A DNA stretch of 64,000 bases from Sternotherus odoratus (GCA_032164245.1 JAVMKO010000003.1:64426390-64490389), one strand, 5' to 3'. Positions 1 to 10,140 are shown, numbered from the stretch's first letter. Notes: a model not told the origin generated them from the sequence alone. Translations and numbers: made by a program.

Positions 1-124
1 GCAAGTGCCACAAATATGGCCACGCCAGTGCGCTTGCAGCTGTCAGTGTGGACAGACTGGAGCGCTTTCCTTAGTGCGTTCTCCAAAGGCTGGTTTAACT
101 CAAAGTGCTCTAGTAGCCAAGCCC
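1..124. mobile_element. Harbinger-type MITE, right part only
   Basis: The piece ends in AGTAGCCAAGCCC followed by TTA. This is nearly the terminal inverted repeat of the complete MITE at 4588-4883. The left end lies outside the window. It interrupts the CR1-like LINE that resumes on its right. No coding capacity is seen. Family membership is inferred from the shared terminus and the 3-bp flank. Confidence 0.6.
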
Positions 125-127
125 TTA

Positions 128-539
128 GTAGCCTCTATTTAACATCCTCAAGACATACTAGTGGAATGGAAAGAGTGTTATCAACACAATGTGATGGAAC
201 TATGTCATCTGGTTTTTCTGCCAGCTACAGAACAGAAATATCTATTGAACATGTCTGCCTTTTCTGCATTATTATTGATAATTCTACCATTTCCATCTAG
301 CAATGGACCAAACCATTGTCATGATTCTTTTTGTTCTTAGTATACTTTTAAAACTCTTTCTTATTGTCCTTAAGTCTGCTGGCCATAGAGTGCACCTTGT
401 GTTTCCTTGCTTCCCTTATCAATTTTCTACAAATGCTAACTTCTGACTTATACTCATTACTATCAACTTCCCTTTTCTTACATTTGTTATATAGTAATTT
501 TAATTGTTTATAGCTGCCTTCATTTTCCCTCTCAACCAT
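128..539 (-). pseudogene. CR1 ORF2 endonuclease-to-RT linker relic
   Basis: The minus-strand frame at 539-348 contains CRKLIREARKHK and ends in LKDNKKEF. This matches the conserved linker of CR1 ORF2, where a helix rich in basic residues precedes NKKGFF. Further on, near 300-200, the stretch NAEKADMFNRYFCSV matches the segment just before the reverse-transcriptase core. A stop after the KEF block and a frame change show decay. Confidence 0.65.
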
Positions 540-1420
540 ATTGGTGTTTTAACCAGCACAACCTTCTTCCTCGATTGTGGCTTTTGGGGAATCTAATAAG
601 GTATACTTAATTGATTCCCAATATTATTCACATTTTTCTGATTAAACTCTTCCTTTTATCTGATTTGGCTCATAATTGTTTTCAGCTTTGTGAATTAGGC
701 CCTGTGAAAGCACTAAGTACATATATTACTGGTTTGGACTTTATTCTGCTTGCACATTATAAATATGATCAAGTCATGATCACTTGTACCTAAGCTATAA
801 TTAATTTTTAGTTCTGTGTACAGTTCCTTTTTATCTGTGAGGACAAAGTCTAATAAAAAATTCCCGTGTTGGCTGCTACAGCTTTGGAGTTAGGAAATTG
901 TCATCTATAATGTTTAGACATTCCAAGGATGTTTTAGTATTGGTAGCATGAGACCTCCAAATATGTCATTCAAATAGAAGTTCCCCATGATCACACAGGG
1001 TTTTTTTCCCCTCACATTATAGATAGGTGTGCAATCCTATTCCTTAGTGTAATTTGCTGATCTGTAGCAGACACCAGCTAACACCCAGTCTTGTGCTCTA
1101 TCTGTTAGGACACTGATCCATAAGCTTTCAAGATCACTTTCTTCTGAGTCATCAATGACTTGGAAACAGGTGATGCCATTTTTAACATAGACTGCCACAC
1201 CCTCTCTTCTTGTGCCAACTCAGTCTTTCCTAAATAGATTATTACTATTGATTTTAACATTCCAATCATGATGTCCCATCAGGTTTCAGTAATACCAACT
1301 AGATAAAATTTGTACAGTACTCATAAATGAGCAATTCCAGTTTCCCTTGTTTGTCATCCAATAATAATAATTCATGTCCTTTGATTCCTTGATTAATTTT
1401 GTTCCCAACATCTCAGTTTT
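540..1420 (-). pseudogene. CR1 ORF2 endonuclease relic
   Basis: Conceptual minus-strand translation gives, in order, a segment like ITETWWD near 1290, GVAVYVKNGITCFQVIDD around 1160-1210, ESLWISVLTD near 1110, a decayed GDFN-P-DI block near 970-1000 and IDDNFLTP near 900. These are the conserved blocks of the apurinic-type endonuclease of CR1/L2-like LINEs, which nicks the target DNA to prime reverse transcription. Stops and at least two frame changes are present, so this is a fossil. The reading was done by eye; a protein-profile search with the six-frame translation would settle it. Confidence 0.65.
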
Positions 1421-1723
1421 GTGCTCAGTGCTCATATTTTCCCTTTTTACCCTCAATATTTGCTATTAGTTTAACCTCTTCCTGATTAGTCTAGCCATCT
1501 TGTCCACGTGAATGATCTCCCTTCTACTGAGGTGGAGCCCATCCAAACTCTACAGCCTCTCCCCCTATATAGAAAGTGGACAAATGTTCCAAAAAACCCA
1601 AACCCTCCATCCTATACCATACCCTTTATCTAGCCAGCAGTTCATTTCCAAATTCTTCTGCCTCTTGTCTTTCTTCACTTATGAGGCAGGAAAAATCTCA
1701 GAGAAGATCACTTGGATAGTCTT

Positions 1724-2306
1724 CTACAGCATGTTTCTGAATTCCTGGAAGTGAACTACTATCTGCAGGATATCCCAAAACATAGTGTCATTGGTGTCAA
1801 TATGAACCATCACCAATGGACCCTTGCTGATCGATTTCAGAAGCCTATCTTGTGTCTTGGCTCCAGGAAACCAGTACCCTGTCCTGTTGTCCGCTTGTCT
1901 CTTACAGAATGTTCTTTCAATTCCTCTGAATATTGAATCTCCAAAAAGGATTGTCTGTCTTCCTTGAGCAGTTAGATAACTCTTTGCAGGATAGCTTAAT
2001 TTTCTTACAGGTTGGGCAGAGCTGCTATCCATGTGAGTCCCATACATCTTTCCATTCCCTGGGACTTGCTGGATATTGAGAGGGATCTTTCAAAGTTTCC
2101 ACATCGATGATCTGGTATTGATTTGAAACCTCTAACTGTGTGGACTTTCTCCTTGTGCTCTTCTCTCTGGTAGACACAGTCTGCCCATTCTCATCTGTCT
2201 CTAGCTGTACAGAATGCTGCCGTGACCTCTTGCCTCTGGTGGTTATAAACCACCAGGCCTCCTCTCTAACTTCATGTCTCTTCAATTTCTTTGTGGTCAG
2301 CTCCAT
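1724..2306 (-). pseudogene. CR1 ORF1 relic with esterase-like domain
   Basis: Two overlapping minus-strand frames make up the relic. The upstream frame (2306 to 2025) is basic and polar and ends near SNQYQIIDVE, resembling the linker of CR1 ORF1 proteins. The downstream frame (2047 to 1724) contains ILFGDSIFRGIE, which matches the GDSL block with its nucleophile serine, then FPGAK and VMVHIDTNDT, which match the later SGNH-hydrolase blocks (usual form HVGTND). CR1 ORF1 proteins with such esterase domains are known and are thought to help the ribonucleoprotein. The frames are shifted against each other, so no working protein is made. Confidence is good for the domain, lower for the exact ends. 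Confidence 0.65.
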
Positions 2307-2310
2307 TCTT

Positions 2311-2856
2311 CCTTGAGCTGAAGTACTGGCATTGCCCGAACCTGGCTGGGTAGGAACTCCCTGGCTTCTGTGATCTTTAGCTTCTCTGATTTCTCATTTG
2401 TTCTCCTAATGTCTTAAAAGTTTCAGCTCGGATCCTGCAATGCACAGATTTTCTATGCAGCATTGAGTGCCTTTAACTCCCAGTGAAATTAATAAGCATT
2501 GAGGGAAGTCAGCAACCTGCAGCAAGTACTCAGTATCTTGCATGGTAGGGTCCATGGAACCACATCTTGGCTGGGTCATACATTCTGGAATGGAGCTAGC
2601 TGGAGCTGTCACTTCTGTAGGAGAAATATTATAATACCATAATACAGCAGAGAAACATTTGACATGCTTCTTCAATGCCAGCAATACTAGTTCTTAATCA
2701 AAGATATAGGGGTTAAAATACTGGTCCTACTACACTTTAGGGACAACCCCATCTCCCAAAAGATATACCTTAATGGTGGACAGGCAGCTACTGCAGTTAA
2801 CAGGGTTTAATTAACTGCATTACATTTGAACTAAGAAAAATAGTTTAAAACAAATT
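2311..2856. other. No recognised feature
   Basis: This stretch has an open minus-strand frame of 92 codons (2684-2406) without recognisable domains. It may be the 5' leader of the CR1 relic or unrelated DNA. Confidence 0.4.
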
Positions 2857-2858
2857 TA

Positions 2859-3153
2859 CAGTAGACTCTCGATTATCCAGGATGATCGGGAAAAAATTAA
2901 TCTTGGCTAATAAAATCCCAGTTAATCACCATCCATAGGAAATATGGGGGTGGGGGTTTGATTCACCAGCCACCCTGTGCCAGGGGTGTTGGTTCACTGG
3001 CTGCCCTGCGCCCTGGTGGGGTTTTTGTGTGTGTGTGTGCTTGGGGCGGCAACAAAGCCAGACCCAGCCCTGAGACTTACGTGTATTTTTTTTTGACATC
3101 CTGGTTAATCCACAACCTGGTTAACCCAATCCTGAATAATCGAGAGTCTACTG
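2859..3153. mobile_element. Tigger-like (Tc1/mariner) MITE
   Basis: The element begins CAGTAGACTCTCGATTATCC and ends with the inverted copy, GAATAATCGAGAGTCTACTG. It is preceded by TA; the right-hand TA has become TG. Sequences of this kind (CAGTAG plus CTTATCC) are typical of pogo/Tigger elements, which duplicate TA. The interior has a GT-rich tract and no coding capacity. A second copy in the opposite orientation lies at 37063-37359. Confidence 0.8.
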
Positions 3154-3895
3154 TGCATGACAAAGATTAGCCTTGGGAAGGAAAAACGTGGCAAATGCTA
3201 CAGTTCTTAGCCAACCGCACCTTTGGAAATTCCCAGAGTAGCTGAATCATTGGGATGACAATTAGCCGTCGGCACATTGTATTACAGGAAACTTAATAAG
3301 ATGCAGTTTGCTAACAAGTCATTAAAACTTTATAGAAATTGCTCATATTGATCATAATCTTTGAACAGTAATTTTTTAATTCCAGTGGGATTTCTCTACT
3401 CCCCTGCTTTCAACGGGAGTTTAGGCTAAGTAAGGACAATGAGACCAATTCTGAACCACTGATGCCATTATGAATTTTCCCAATGATTTCCACGGGAACA
3501 GGAGCAGTGTCTATAGAATCAGATCCCCGAAAAGTAAATGTGACGTACTGGGCTCCGTCTTTCATTCATTGCATGGTCAATTTCTACCAAGAACAACACT
3601 TTTAGTTTCAGTTAATTTTTAATTAAATATACTTTACATTTTGAGTCAAGAAATGTGGGATCAGGCTCACAAAGGAAATAATGAGACAGATTTTTTGCCC
3701 AGGCTACATTGTACCCATGTGCGCGCACACACCCATACACACAAGCTAGCCCCAGGAGCAAGAAAAGAAGAAGGTATTTTACAGCCTCCTTTGGCTTTTC
3801 ATCTACAGCTCATGTTCTAACTCATACACATCACAGCTAAGGACTGAGCCCAATATCTAAACAGAAAGGGAAATAATAGTGTTTCAGTATGTTGG
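3154..3895. other. No recognised feature
   Basis: No gene or clear repeat is visible. A short CA-rich run lies near 3720-3740. Confidence 0.4.
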
Positions 3896-4515
3896 TATGC
3901 AGTGCAGTTGTAGCTGTCACAATCCCAGGCAGGGCCGGCGACAGGGGGGTACAACGGGTACAGCTGTACCGGGCCCCGGACTTCAGGGGGGGGCCCTGAA
4001 GTCCGGGGCCCGGTACGCAGCTGTACCCGCTTGTCGCCGGGGCTGTGAGCAAGGCACGGCTCCGGGCAGCCGCTGCAGCGCTCACCAGACCCCTCCCCCG
4101 GCACCCAGCAGCCTCCCCCCATCCCCCTTCGCTTCTCCCGGCCGGCCACGCGGCCGCAGCGCATGCGGGGGTTGGGGCCCGCGGGAGGTAGGAGACCGGT
4201 GGGGGGGGGAGAGCCTGCGGGCGGCGGGAGACCGGCGGGGGGGGCGGGGGGACGGCGGGGGGGGCCGCGGGCGGCGGGAGACTGGCGGGGGGGCCCCGCG
4301 GGCGGCGGGAGACCGGGGGAGGGGGCCCCGCGGGCGGCGGGAGACGGGGGGCCGTACGATCTGCCGTACGGGGCCCCAAAATTCCTGTCGCCGGCCCTGA
4401 TCCCAGGATGTTAGAGGGAAAAGGTGGGTGACGTAACATCTTTTACTGGACCAACTTTTGTTGGTGAGAGACACACAGAGCTCTTCTTCAGGTAAGAAAC
4501 AGGTACTCTGGGACC
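3896..4515 (-). mobile_element. PLE 3' tail, split by a hAT MITE
   Basis: On the minus strand the sequence reads through the tail GAAGAAGAGCTCTGTGTGTC, CTCTCACCAACAAAAGTTGG and the ACATCTTTTACTGG region, then continues after the hAT MITE (3930-4399) to ACTGCACTGCAT. The same tail is seen at 7545-7800 and 12110-12680. I recognise it as the 3' end of a turtle-type Penelope-like element. The piece between the two halves of the hammerhead-like motif is deleted here. Confidence 0.65.
3930..4399. mobile_element. Non-autonomous hAT element, GC-rich
   Basis: The termini are CAGGGCCGGCGACAGG and its inverted copy CCTGTCGCCGGCCCTG. The 8-bp flanks are identical (ATCCCAGG at 3922-3929 and 4400-4407), the hallmark of hAT insertion. 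The first ~115 bp form an internal palindrome, so the left end is a fold-back in its own right. The region 4190-4355 is a G-rich tandem array with a unit of about 37 bp built on GGCGGCGGGAGAC. Long GC-rich frames here are low-complexity artefacts. Confidence 0.9.
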
Positions 4516-5170
4516 TGATCTACACAACAGAGTTAGGGTGACACAAGGCAGCTTACGTTGACCTAACTATGTAAATGTCCGCACTAAGGGCTTGGCTACA
4601 CTGACATTTTATAACGCTCTAACTTGCTGGCACAGGGGCGTGAAAAATCACCCCCCACGAGCGCAGCAAGTCTTAGCACTTTAAAGCGCTAGTGTAGACA
4701 GGCTCCGAGCACTTGAAGCCCGGCTCTCAGCACTCTGAGCTAATCCCCTCGTGGAGGTAGATTACCACGAGCACTGGGAGAGCTCTCTCCCAACACTCCT
4801 GCATGACCACACTCGCACTTCAAAGCGCTGCGGCAGGAGTGTTCTCGCAACAGTGCTTTGAAATTTCAAGTGTAGCCAAGCCCTAAAATTTCGCTCCTGC
4901 TGCCCCTCTATGCTGTCTTAACTCTATCTCCATGACAATTATGGAGTCAATGTTGACATAGTTGGGTTGGCGCAGTATTAGTGTAGACACTGTGTTGCTT
5001 ACATCGACTGTACTGTTACTGGATTTCAGAAGCCATTCCACAATGCCCCACACTCACAAAACTATTGGTGCAAGCGTTCCTGGTTAGGATGTGCACTGCT
5101 AACATAAAGAGCAAAGCATAGATGCACACAAGGGATGTAATTACTGTGGTGGTTGTATGTAGACATGCAT
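4513..5170. mobile_element. MITE of the CTACAC-terminus type, interrupted
   Basis: The left end contains CTGATCTACACAAC and the right end GTATGTAGACATGC, with internal motifs such as GTTGACCTAACTATG and its near mirror at 4950-4970. This is a common turtle repeat type. It is split by a second MITE at 4588-4883. Exact ends and target duplication were not fixed. Confidence 0.55.
4588..4883. mobile_element. Harbinger-type MITE with TAA target duplication
   Basis: The termini GGGCTTGGCTACACT and AGTGTAGCCAAGCCC are perfect inverted repeats. They are flanked on both sides by TAA (4585-4587 and 4884-4886), as expected for PIF/Harbinger integration (TWA). The interior contains several AGCGC blocks and no frame. 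It sits inside an older MITE, so it inserted later. Confidence 0.85.
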
Positions 5171-5412
5171 TAGGGGGTAGGAAGCAGGGCAATTGCCTTG
5201 GTCCCTACATCACAGGGGCTCCTATGAAGCTACACTGCTCAGGCTTTGGCTTCAGGTCTGGGTGGTGGGGCTAAGGGCCCTGGGCTTCAGCCCCATGTGG
5301 TGGGACTTTGGTTTTTTACTCCAGGCCCCAGCAAGTCAAGCTTGGCATCCCCCCTGAAACCTTTTCGCAGTCATCCCAGTAGGCCCCAGACACATGGTTG
5401 AGAATCACTGAC
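5171..5412. repeat. Interspersed repeat fragment
   Basis: The fragment carries GGGCCCTGGGCTTCAGCCCC and ends in GGTTGAGAATCACTGA, like the ends of a common sauropsid repeat (probably hAT-related, with a TTGAGAA terminus). No target duplication was found, and it seems truncated on the left. Confidence 0.4.
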
Positions 5413-5424
5413 CTACACCTTAGC

Positions 5425-5672
5425 ACACTTTAAAAATTTCCTTCAGACAAGGACACTCCACCAGAGAAGGAGATTGCATTATGGAACAGGCCATCCAAAT
5501 ACATGGAGACTACCTGCTTTGATACAGAAATAAACCACTCCTCCAACTGCCTACCTCTAGTTGTCACCTACTACCCCACAATGGAACCCATATGAGGTAT
5601 CATCAAACAACTCCAACCCAGGCTTGATGGGGACCACATTCCAAATGAAATCTTTCCTGAACCCCCAGGAGT
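5425..5672 (+). pseudogene. Penelope-like element ORF relic
   Basis: The plus frame reads LPLVVTYYPTMEPI, then a stop, then GIIKQLQPRLDGDHIPNEIF and PEPP. I recognise this as the segment of the PLE polyprotein between the reverse transcriptase and the GIY-YIG endonuclease, whose usual form is LPLVVTYHP followed later by QPILDGDP. PLEs copy by target-primed reverse transcription. Only about 80 codons remain, broken by a TGA, and the similarity stops abruptly at a purine-rich tract on the right. Confidence 0.7.
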
Positions 5673-5990
5673 GTGGGAATGTAAAGGGGGGAGGAAAGGG
5701 GAGGGAGTGGGGCAGGAGGCACTGAAGAGGGGTAAGGGGATGAGATGTGGAAGAGGCAGTAGGGAAGGGGATGAGATAGAGCAGGCAGAAGAGAAGGGGA
5801 TAAGTGAGTGGGGTGGAGAATGGGGAGCAGAGAGGGGGAAAGGGAGAGTGGGGAAGGAAAAGGGAGGGGAGGGAAGGAGTGGAGCGGGGGCAGTGGGGAG
5901 AGAAAGGTAGAGGGGAGGGGACAGGGAGCAGTGGGGAGAAGAAGGAGGATGGGGTGGGGACCGGAAATGTGCGTCTGAATTGCCTGAGTG
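5673..5990. repeat. Homopurine (G/A) tract
   Basis: Almost every base on the plus strand is G or A for roughly 300 bases, built from irregular GGGGA and GGAGG blocks. It follows directly on the truncated PLE ORF. Such tracts can form triplex or G-quadruplex structures. The long frames across it are composition artefacts. Confidence 0.75.
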
Positions 5991-6473
5991 GCCGCAGCTC
6001 CAGCATACAGGTCGCCACAGCAGCAGCTCTCTTCCCCTGTAAGTTGTCCCCCACAACACCAGCAGCCCAGGTACCACTCCAGGTGGGGGCAGAGAGACAG
6101 TCAACCAGGGGAACTGGCTCAATGCCCACACTCAACCCTCCTCCCCACAATGCCGCAGTCAGACTACGCTTATGGAGGAAACGCACCTCAGGGCACTGGG
6201 GGAAGAAAAGGGGGAAAGGCAGTTCTTTCTAAGCAAGCCTATTGTATTCTGAAGGTAAAAAGCACTACAGAGAAAACATATGAAAAAGAATAAAAGAACC
6301 TGCACACATGCTAATAAGCTTACCAGAGCTTACTTCATTCAATAAAGTTTATTCAGACTATGACAGGATATTATGTCTGTATGTCATAATATACATACAC
6401 AAATGTAGTTCTGTTAGGTTTTTTGCATTATGCACATATAATAATACCAAAGCACTGCATTAATCTAATAATA
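5991..6473. other. No recognised feature
   Basis: GC-rich on the left and AT-rich on the right, with no gene or repeat family recognised. Confidence 0.4.
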
Positions 6474-6600
6474 AGTCCCATCCCTGCAAACATTCAAGCA
6501 CCAGAGTGACTTTACTTGCATGAATAGCCCTCTTGCCTTTAGTGGGACTACTCGTGTCAGTAAAGTTAGACATATGCTTATGTGTTTACACATGAAGGCT
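6474..6600. repeat. Old palindromic repeat, degraded copy
   Basis: The left half has CCTGCAAACATTCAAGCACC and the right half has TAAAGTTAGACATATGCTTA, which mirror each other around TAGTGGGACTACTCG. The same family recurs at 23852-23962 and 62838-62967. It has no coding capacity. Confidence 0.5.
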
Positions 6601-7544
6601 AAGAGACTGCAGTGAAAACACCATTGTCTCGTCCAGAAACTGTGTGACTAGAATGAAAGGTCTTGCAGAAAGCATTCTAGTCCAGGAAAGAGTAGGATGA
6701 ATAACAGGATTTCAGGAATCTCTGCAGCTGGTCATGTTCAGGCTGGACATGGGTGTGTGAATAGAGAAACACCATTAGAACAAACCCCCCACCTCTCCCT
6801 GATTATTATCAATCAAAGCAGTTTCAGTAAAGTTGGCATTACTTTCTCTGTCTTTGCGCAAACTACTTCGCTTTCAAATTTCCTGTTATACTGTAGAATA
6901 GGGGGTGATTGTCTTCCCAATGATTCAGCATTCTGGGGATTTCCAAAAGGTGTAGTTTAATAGAAACTGATGTTGGCCACCTTTTTCCTTTTCAGAAATG
7001 AATAATTTTTTCTTAACTTGTAAATTCTTTGCTCCACCCCATTCAAAAGTAGTGTCGAACTCTACTTTATATTGACTATAGTATTTTACTTTCCAATATC
7101 ATTTATGTAAAATATGGTTTTGTTGGAGCTCTCAAAGCAGCTAGTGGGACAGTATGTTTTTATGTTCCCCATAGAGAACCATTTACAAAGTAAAATATTG
7201 CTTCTCTATTTTAAAAATTATTATCTCCAGCACGTATGGCAAGCATCTGGACTACTATACAGAATAAATATGGTATAATATATCCCATCAGCTAGGAAAA
7301 CTAGACAATGTAATAAACCTCAAAACAGAACACAGGAAAAAAGAACCCCAAAGTGAAAGCTAATGAAAGGCGAGTTCAGTATGGTCAAATATGAGCCTTA
7401 TGAGTGAATTAGAACTAATTAAACTATTTTGGTTAAATAATATGACAGAATCAGCTCTCTAAGTCTATAGCTTTCAGCAATAACATTTCCTTGCCTTTTT
7501 CTTTGTCTGTTGTACTACCAAATTGCTTATCACTATAGAATTCA
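6601..7544. other. No recognised feature
   Basis: AT-rich DNA with frames no longer than 87 codons and no recognisable domain, RNA gene or repeat. Confidence 0.4.
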
Positions 7545-7800
7545 GTGTAGTTATGGTGGAGTTAGTCCCAGGATTTTAGAGAGACAAGGTGGGTGAGGTA
7601 ATATTTTTTATTGGCCCAACTTCTGTTGGTGAGAGAGACATGCTTTGCAGGCACACACAGCTCATCTTCAGATTCGGGACAGGTAACCCCATCGTCATGG
7701 CAAAAAGCAAGGTGGAGCAGATTGTTTAGCATAAGTAGTTAACACATACTGTAAAGAAGAGTGGCCCATTAACACCTCTGCGGTCATAGGTAAGCATAAT
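7545..7800 (-). mobile_element. PLE 3' tail, truncated
   Basis: On the minus strand the tail includes CTGAAGATGAGCTGTGTGTG, CTCTCTCACCAACAGAAGTT and ATCCTGGGACTAACTCC, matching the tails at 3896-4515 and 12110-12680. The CTGAAGA core of a hammerhead-like motif is present, but the pairing strand and GAAA box are degraded to CTGCAAAG. The internal end is replaced by another repeat at 7806. Confidence 0.65.
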
Positions 7801-7805
7801 AGTTT

Positions 7806-8190
7806 GTCACAGTTATTTTTAGCAAAAGTCAGAGACAGGTCCCCGGCAATAAACACAAATTCACAGAAGCCATGACCTGTCCCTGACTTTTACTAAAAAT
7901 AACCGTGACAAAATACAGCTGACTCAGGGGAGGACTGAAGCCTGAGTGGGGGTGGCAGAGACGAACTGAGTGGAAGATGGAGGGGGGGGGGGGTTTCTAA
8001 CACCCACTGTCTGCAGTGGCTCGGCACTGCAAGGGCAGCCCACAGTGTCCGGGAGCTCCAGGTTTCCCCCTGCTTCCATCTCCAGCAGCTCAGAACTACA
8101 GGGGCCCACTACCTCCTACAGTGACTCAGAGCGACCCCTCTCCCCTGTCACCCACAGCTGCTCAGAGCTCCAGGACCCCAGCTCCTGAGG
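7806..8190. repeat. Repeat with ~40-bp inverted repeat and C/G-rich body
   Basis: TTTGTCACAGTTATTTTTAG at 7806 is mirrored by CTAAAAATAACCGTGACAAA at 7894, and AAAGTCAGAGACAGGT by ACCTGTCCCTGACTTTT. The arms enclose about 30 bases. To the right lies a poly-G run and a set of imperfect CAGCTGCTCAGAGCTCCAGG-like units at 8040-8180. I know this arrangement as a turtle repeat but cannot class it. Confidence 0.5.
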
Positions 8191-8204
8191 AAGCTGATCC
8201 ACTG

Positions 8205-8415
8205 TGGATAAATAATGAACAAGTGATTAGACTATCCCCAGGGATCAACAGGGCACACGGCCCATCAAGGAGATCCGCTGGGGGGCCAGGATGGTTTGTT
8301 TACCCTCAGCGTCCGCAGGTTCAGTTGATTGCAGCTCCCACTGTTCTCAGTTTGCTGTTCCCAGCCAATGGGGGGCTGTGGGAAGTGGTGTGGGCTGAGG
8401 GACGTGCTGGCCGAT
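8205..8415. repeat. Interspersed repeat fragment (GTCCGCAGGTTC type)
   Basis: It contains CAGCGTCCGCAGGTTC, GCTCCCACTGTTCTCAG and CAGCCAATGGGGGGCTGTGG, the internal core of a widespread turtle hAT-type repeat. A very short relative is at 50272-50431. No termini are seen here. Confidence 0.45.
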
Positions 8416-8442
8416 CCCAGGGTTAGAGTACACTCCTAAGAG

Positions 8443-8828
8443 ATGTGTGAGACCCTGTTCAATTCCTTTCTCCCCCCGGGAATTGAACTAGGTTCACCTA
8501 CATCCCTTGTGAGTGCCCTAAGTAGAGAGCTAAAAGTTATAAGATCCAGTAGGCATCCTTTAAGCATACCTACCAGATTGGTCTCCACAGGCGAGTTAGG
8601 TGGGCCAACACCTATCTTCCCCCAATTTTCATGGATTGTTTTGGGGCTTAGGTGGGAAATAGGCTTACAGATGCCAAAGGGAAGCAGCAGTGCACATGCC
8701 TGGAGCCAGAAACTTAGATGTGCAGGGAAATTTTACCATGAAAATGCAGGTACCACGTACATTTACGTGCCTAGAGCATTCAGAGGGAGCACTGTGGATT
8801 GCAGAGGAGCTTGAAACTGGGACTTAGA
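8443..8828. repeat. SINE-like repeat, split by a hAT element
   Basis: It carries GGAATTGAACTAGGTTC, which resembles the reverse complement of a tRNA T-arm region, followed by an AGGT-rich body (TTAGGTGGG, CTTAGATGT). It continues after the hAT insertion at 10393-10465 with GACTGGGGTTTAGGTGG and TTTGTGAATCCCACC. It would therefore be one older repeat interrupted by a later hAT element. The tRNA relation is uncertain. Confidence 0.45.
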
Positions 8829-9259
8829 CAGGGGTGGCGAATTGTATGGGCCCATGCCCCGTGATACCCAAGCTCCAGGAAACTCAGGGCCATTGGGGCC
8901 CAGCTCCACCAATGTTCGAACCCGGGTCTCTCCCCCAGCCCTCTCTGATGCCCCTGACACAGGGACATGCTGGACACCACTTCCTGCAGCTCCTATTGGC
9001 CAGGAACAGTGGCCAGTGAGAACTGCGGGGGGCCGTGCTTGCGGACAGTCAACATTGGCAAAATGTCTCGCATCCCACAAGCAGATTATCCTGATGTGCT
9101 GCATGTGAGCCACATGCGGTCCACCACTGTTCTACACTCCCGAGAGAACACAAGCCACCAAGGTGGCTTGACTACGGAAACCTTCCTCACACCTTCCATG
9201 ACCCCAAAGAGCATTTTCATCAAATATATGTCAGGATCATTCGTGCTTTCAAAGTTGCC

Positions 9260-9713
9260 ACTGAACAGAAGTTTTCAACAGAACGCTTTACAAGTCACAG
9301 TAAAATTGGAGAAGCATGTGACTGATGCAGCAAATGGCTTGAAACAGGACATTGTCCCAATAAGTGAAGCTTTCCTTGGTGACATTAACATGGAGAAACT
9401 ATTTCTTAATTTAGAAATCTTGAGCAATATTTGCAGTTCAAGAAATTGCCTGCTTAATTCAGTGAGCAAAGTGAAGCAATTTCTGAAACAAAACAAAGGC
9501 TTGAGTGACATGTTGTTAGAAGTTACAATTCTCCTGAAATTATTCTACACAATTCCGACTACAACTTGCACCACTGAGCGATCATTCAGTTGCCTGCACA
9601 GACTGAAAAATTATTTGAGAATGACAATGGATCAAGAATGTCTAAATCACTTGATATTCATAAGAATTCTCTCTCTGAATTGGACGTTGCAAGACTTCAT
9701 TTCAAGAGCCTAA
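9260..9713 (+). pseudogene. hAT transposase C-terminus with dimerisation domain
   Basis: This open frame ends in LLKLFYTIPTTTCTTERSFS, then LHRLKNYLRMTMDQ and LNHLIFI. That is the hAT C-terminal dimerisation domain, including the catalytic glutamate in the TERSFS motif. Before it comes a helical region (KQFLKQNKGLSDMLLEVTI). The first two catalytic aspartates and the zinc finger are absent, so the piece cannot transpose DNA. The open frame extends upstream to 8967, but that part shows no transposase similarity and is probably chance. Confidence 0.8.
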
Positions 9714-9798
9714 CAATGACAAAAAGTGTTTGCTGCCTCCTGAAAAAATCTCAAAAGAAGGGGCTATATTTTAGTTTTAGAAAGTATTTGCTTTTGAG

Positions 9799-10140
9799 CG
9801 GAGGTTCTCAAACTTTGTGTTTCAGCGTCCCCTTTTTGACAACTCCATATGCTCACGACCCATGTATGTCTGCTGAAATGCCGCCAAATTGAATCCTTAT
9901 GATTTTGTCAGACATACCATGCGTGTCCATGTCTCTGCCGAAATGCCTCTGAAACCGGAAACTATCAGTTCAGCGGTTTCTGTGCGGACACACTGACACG
10001 TATGGTATGTCCGCCAAAAAGCCGCCGAAAGTGGAAGGATTCAATTTGGCGGCAGTTCAGCAGTGTCGGGAGCTCGGGACTCCCCTGGAATCGGGCCGCG
10101 ACGCCTCAATCTGGTGGTTGCGACCCCCGGGGAACCGGTG
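9799..10140. mobile_element. hAT MITE nested in a hAT element
   Basis: It is flanked by exact 8-bp duplications CTTTTGAG (9791-9798 and 10141-10148). The left end is CGGAGGTTCTCAAAC, and the right end reads CACCGGTTCCCCGGGGG inverted. The interior contains two mirrored segments around CCGCCAAATTGAATCCT and AGGATTCAATTTGGCGG. No coding capacity is seen. Confidence 0.8.

Larger units (their letters stand above)
128..2310 (-). mobile_element. CR1-like LINE, 5' half, degenerate
   Basis: Read on the minus strand, relics occur in the order expected of a CR1-group retrotransposon: an ORF1 esterase-like segment, then an AP-type endonuclease, then the linker towards reverse transcriptase. All frames carry stops and shifts. 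The element runs towards the left window edge, where a Harbinger MITE interrupts it. The reverse transcriptase would lie beyond the window. The 5' boundary near 2310 is approximate, and ORF1-like sequence upstream of it was not recognised. Confidence 0.75.

Noticed and set aside
3817..4474. Several overlapping frames of 80-200 codons on both strands, rich in Pro, Arg and Gly
   Set aside because: They lie in the GC-rich hAT MITE and its G-rich array; stops are rare there by composition alone.
5557..6293. Frames up to 209 codons on both strands
   Set aside because: They read through the homopurine tract and a GC-rich flank, with no domain.
8967..9259. N-terminal extension of the hAT frame
   Set aside because: It translates the non-coding left part of the element; similarity to transposase begins only near 9260.
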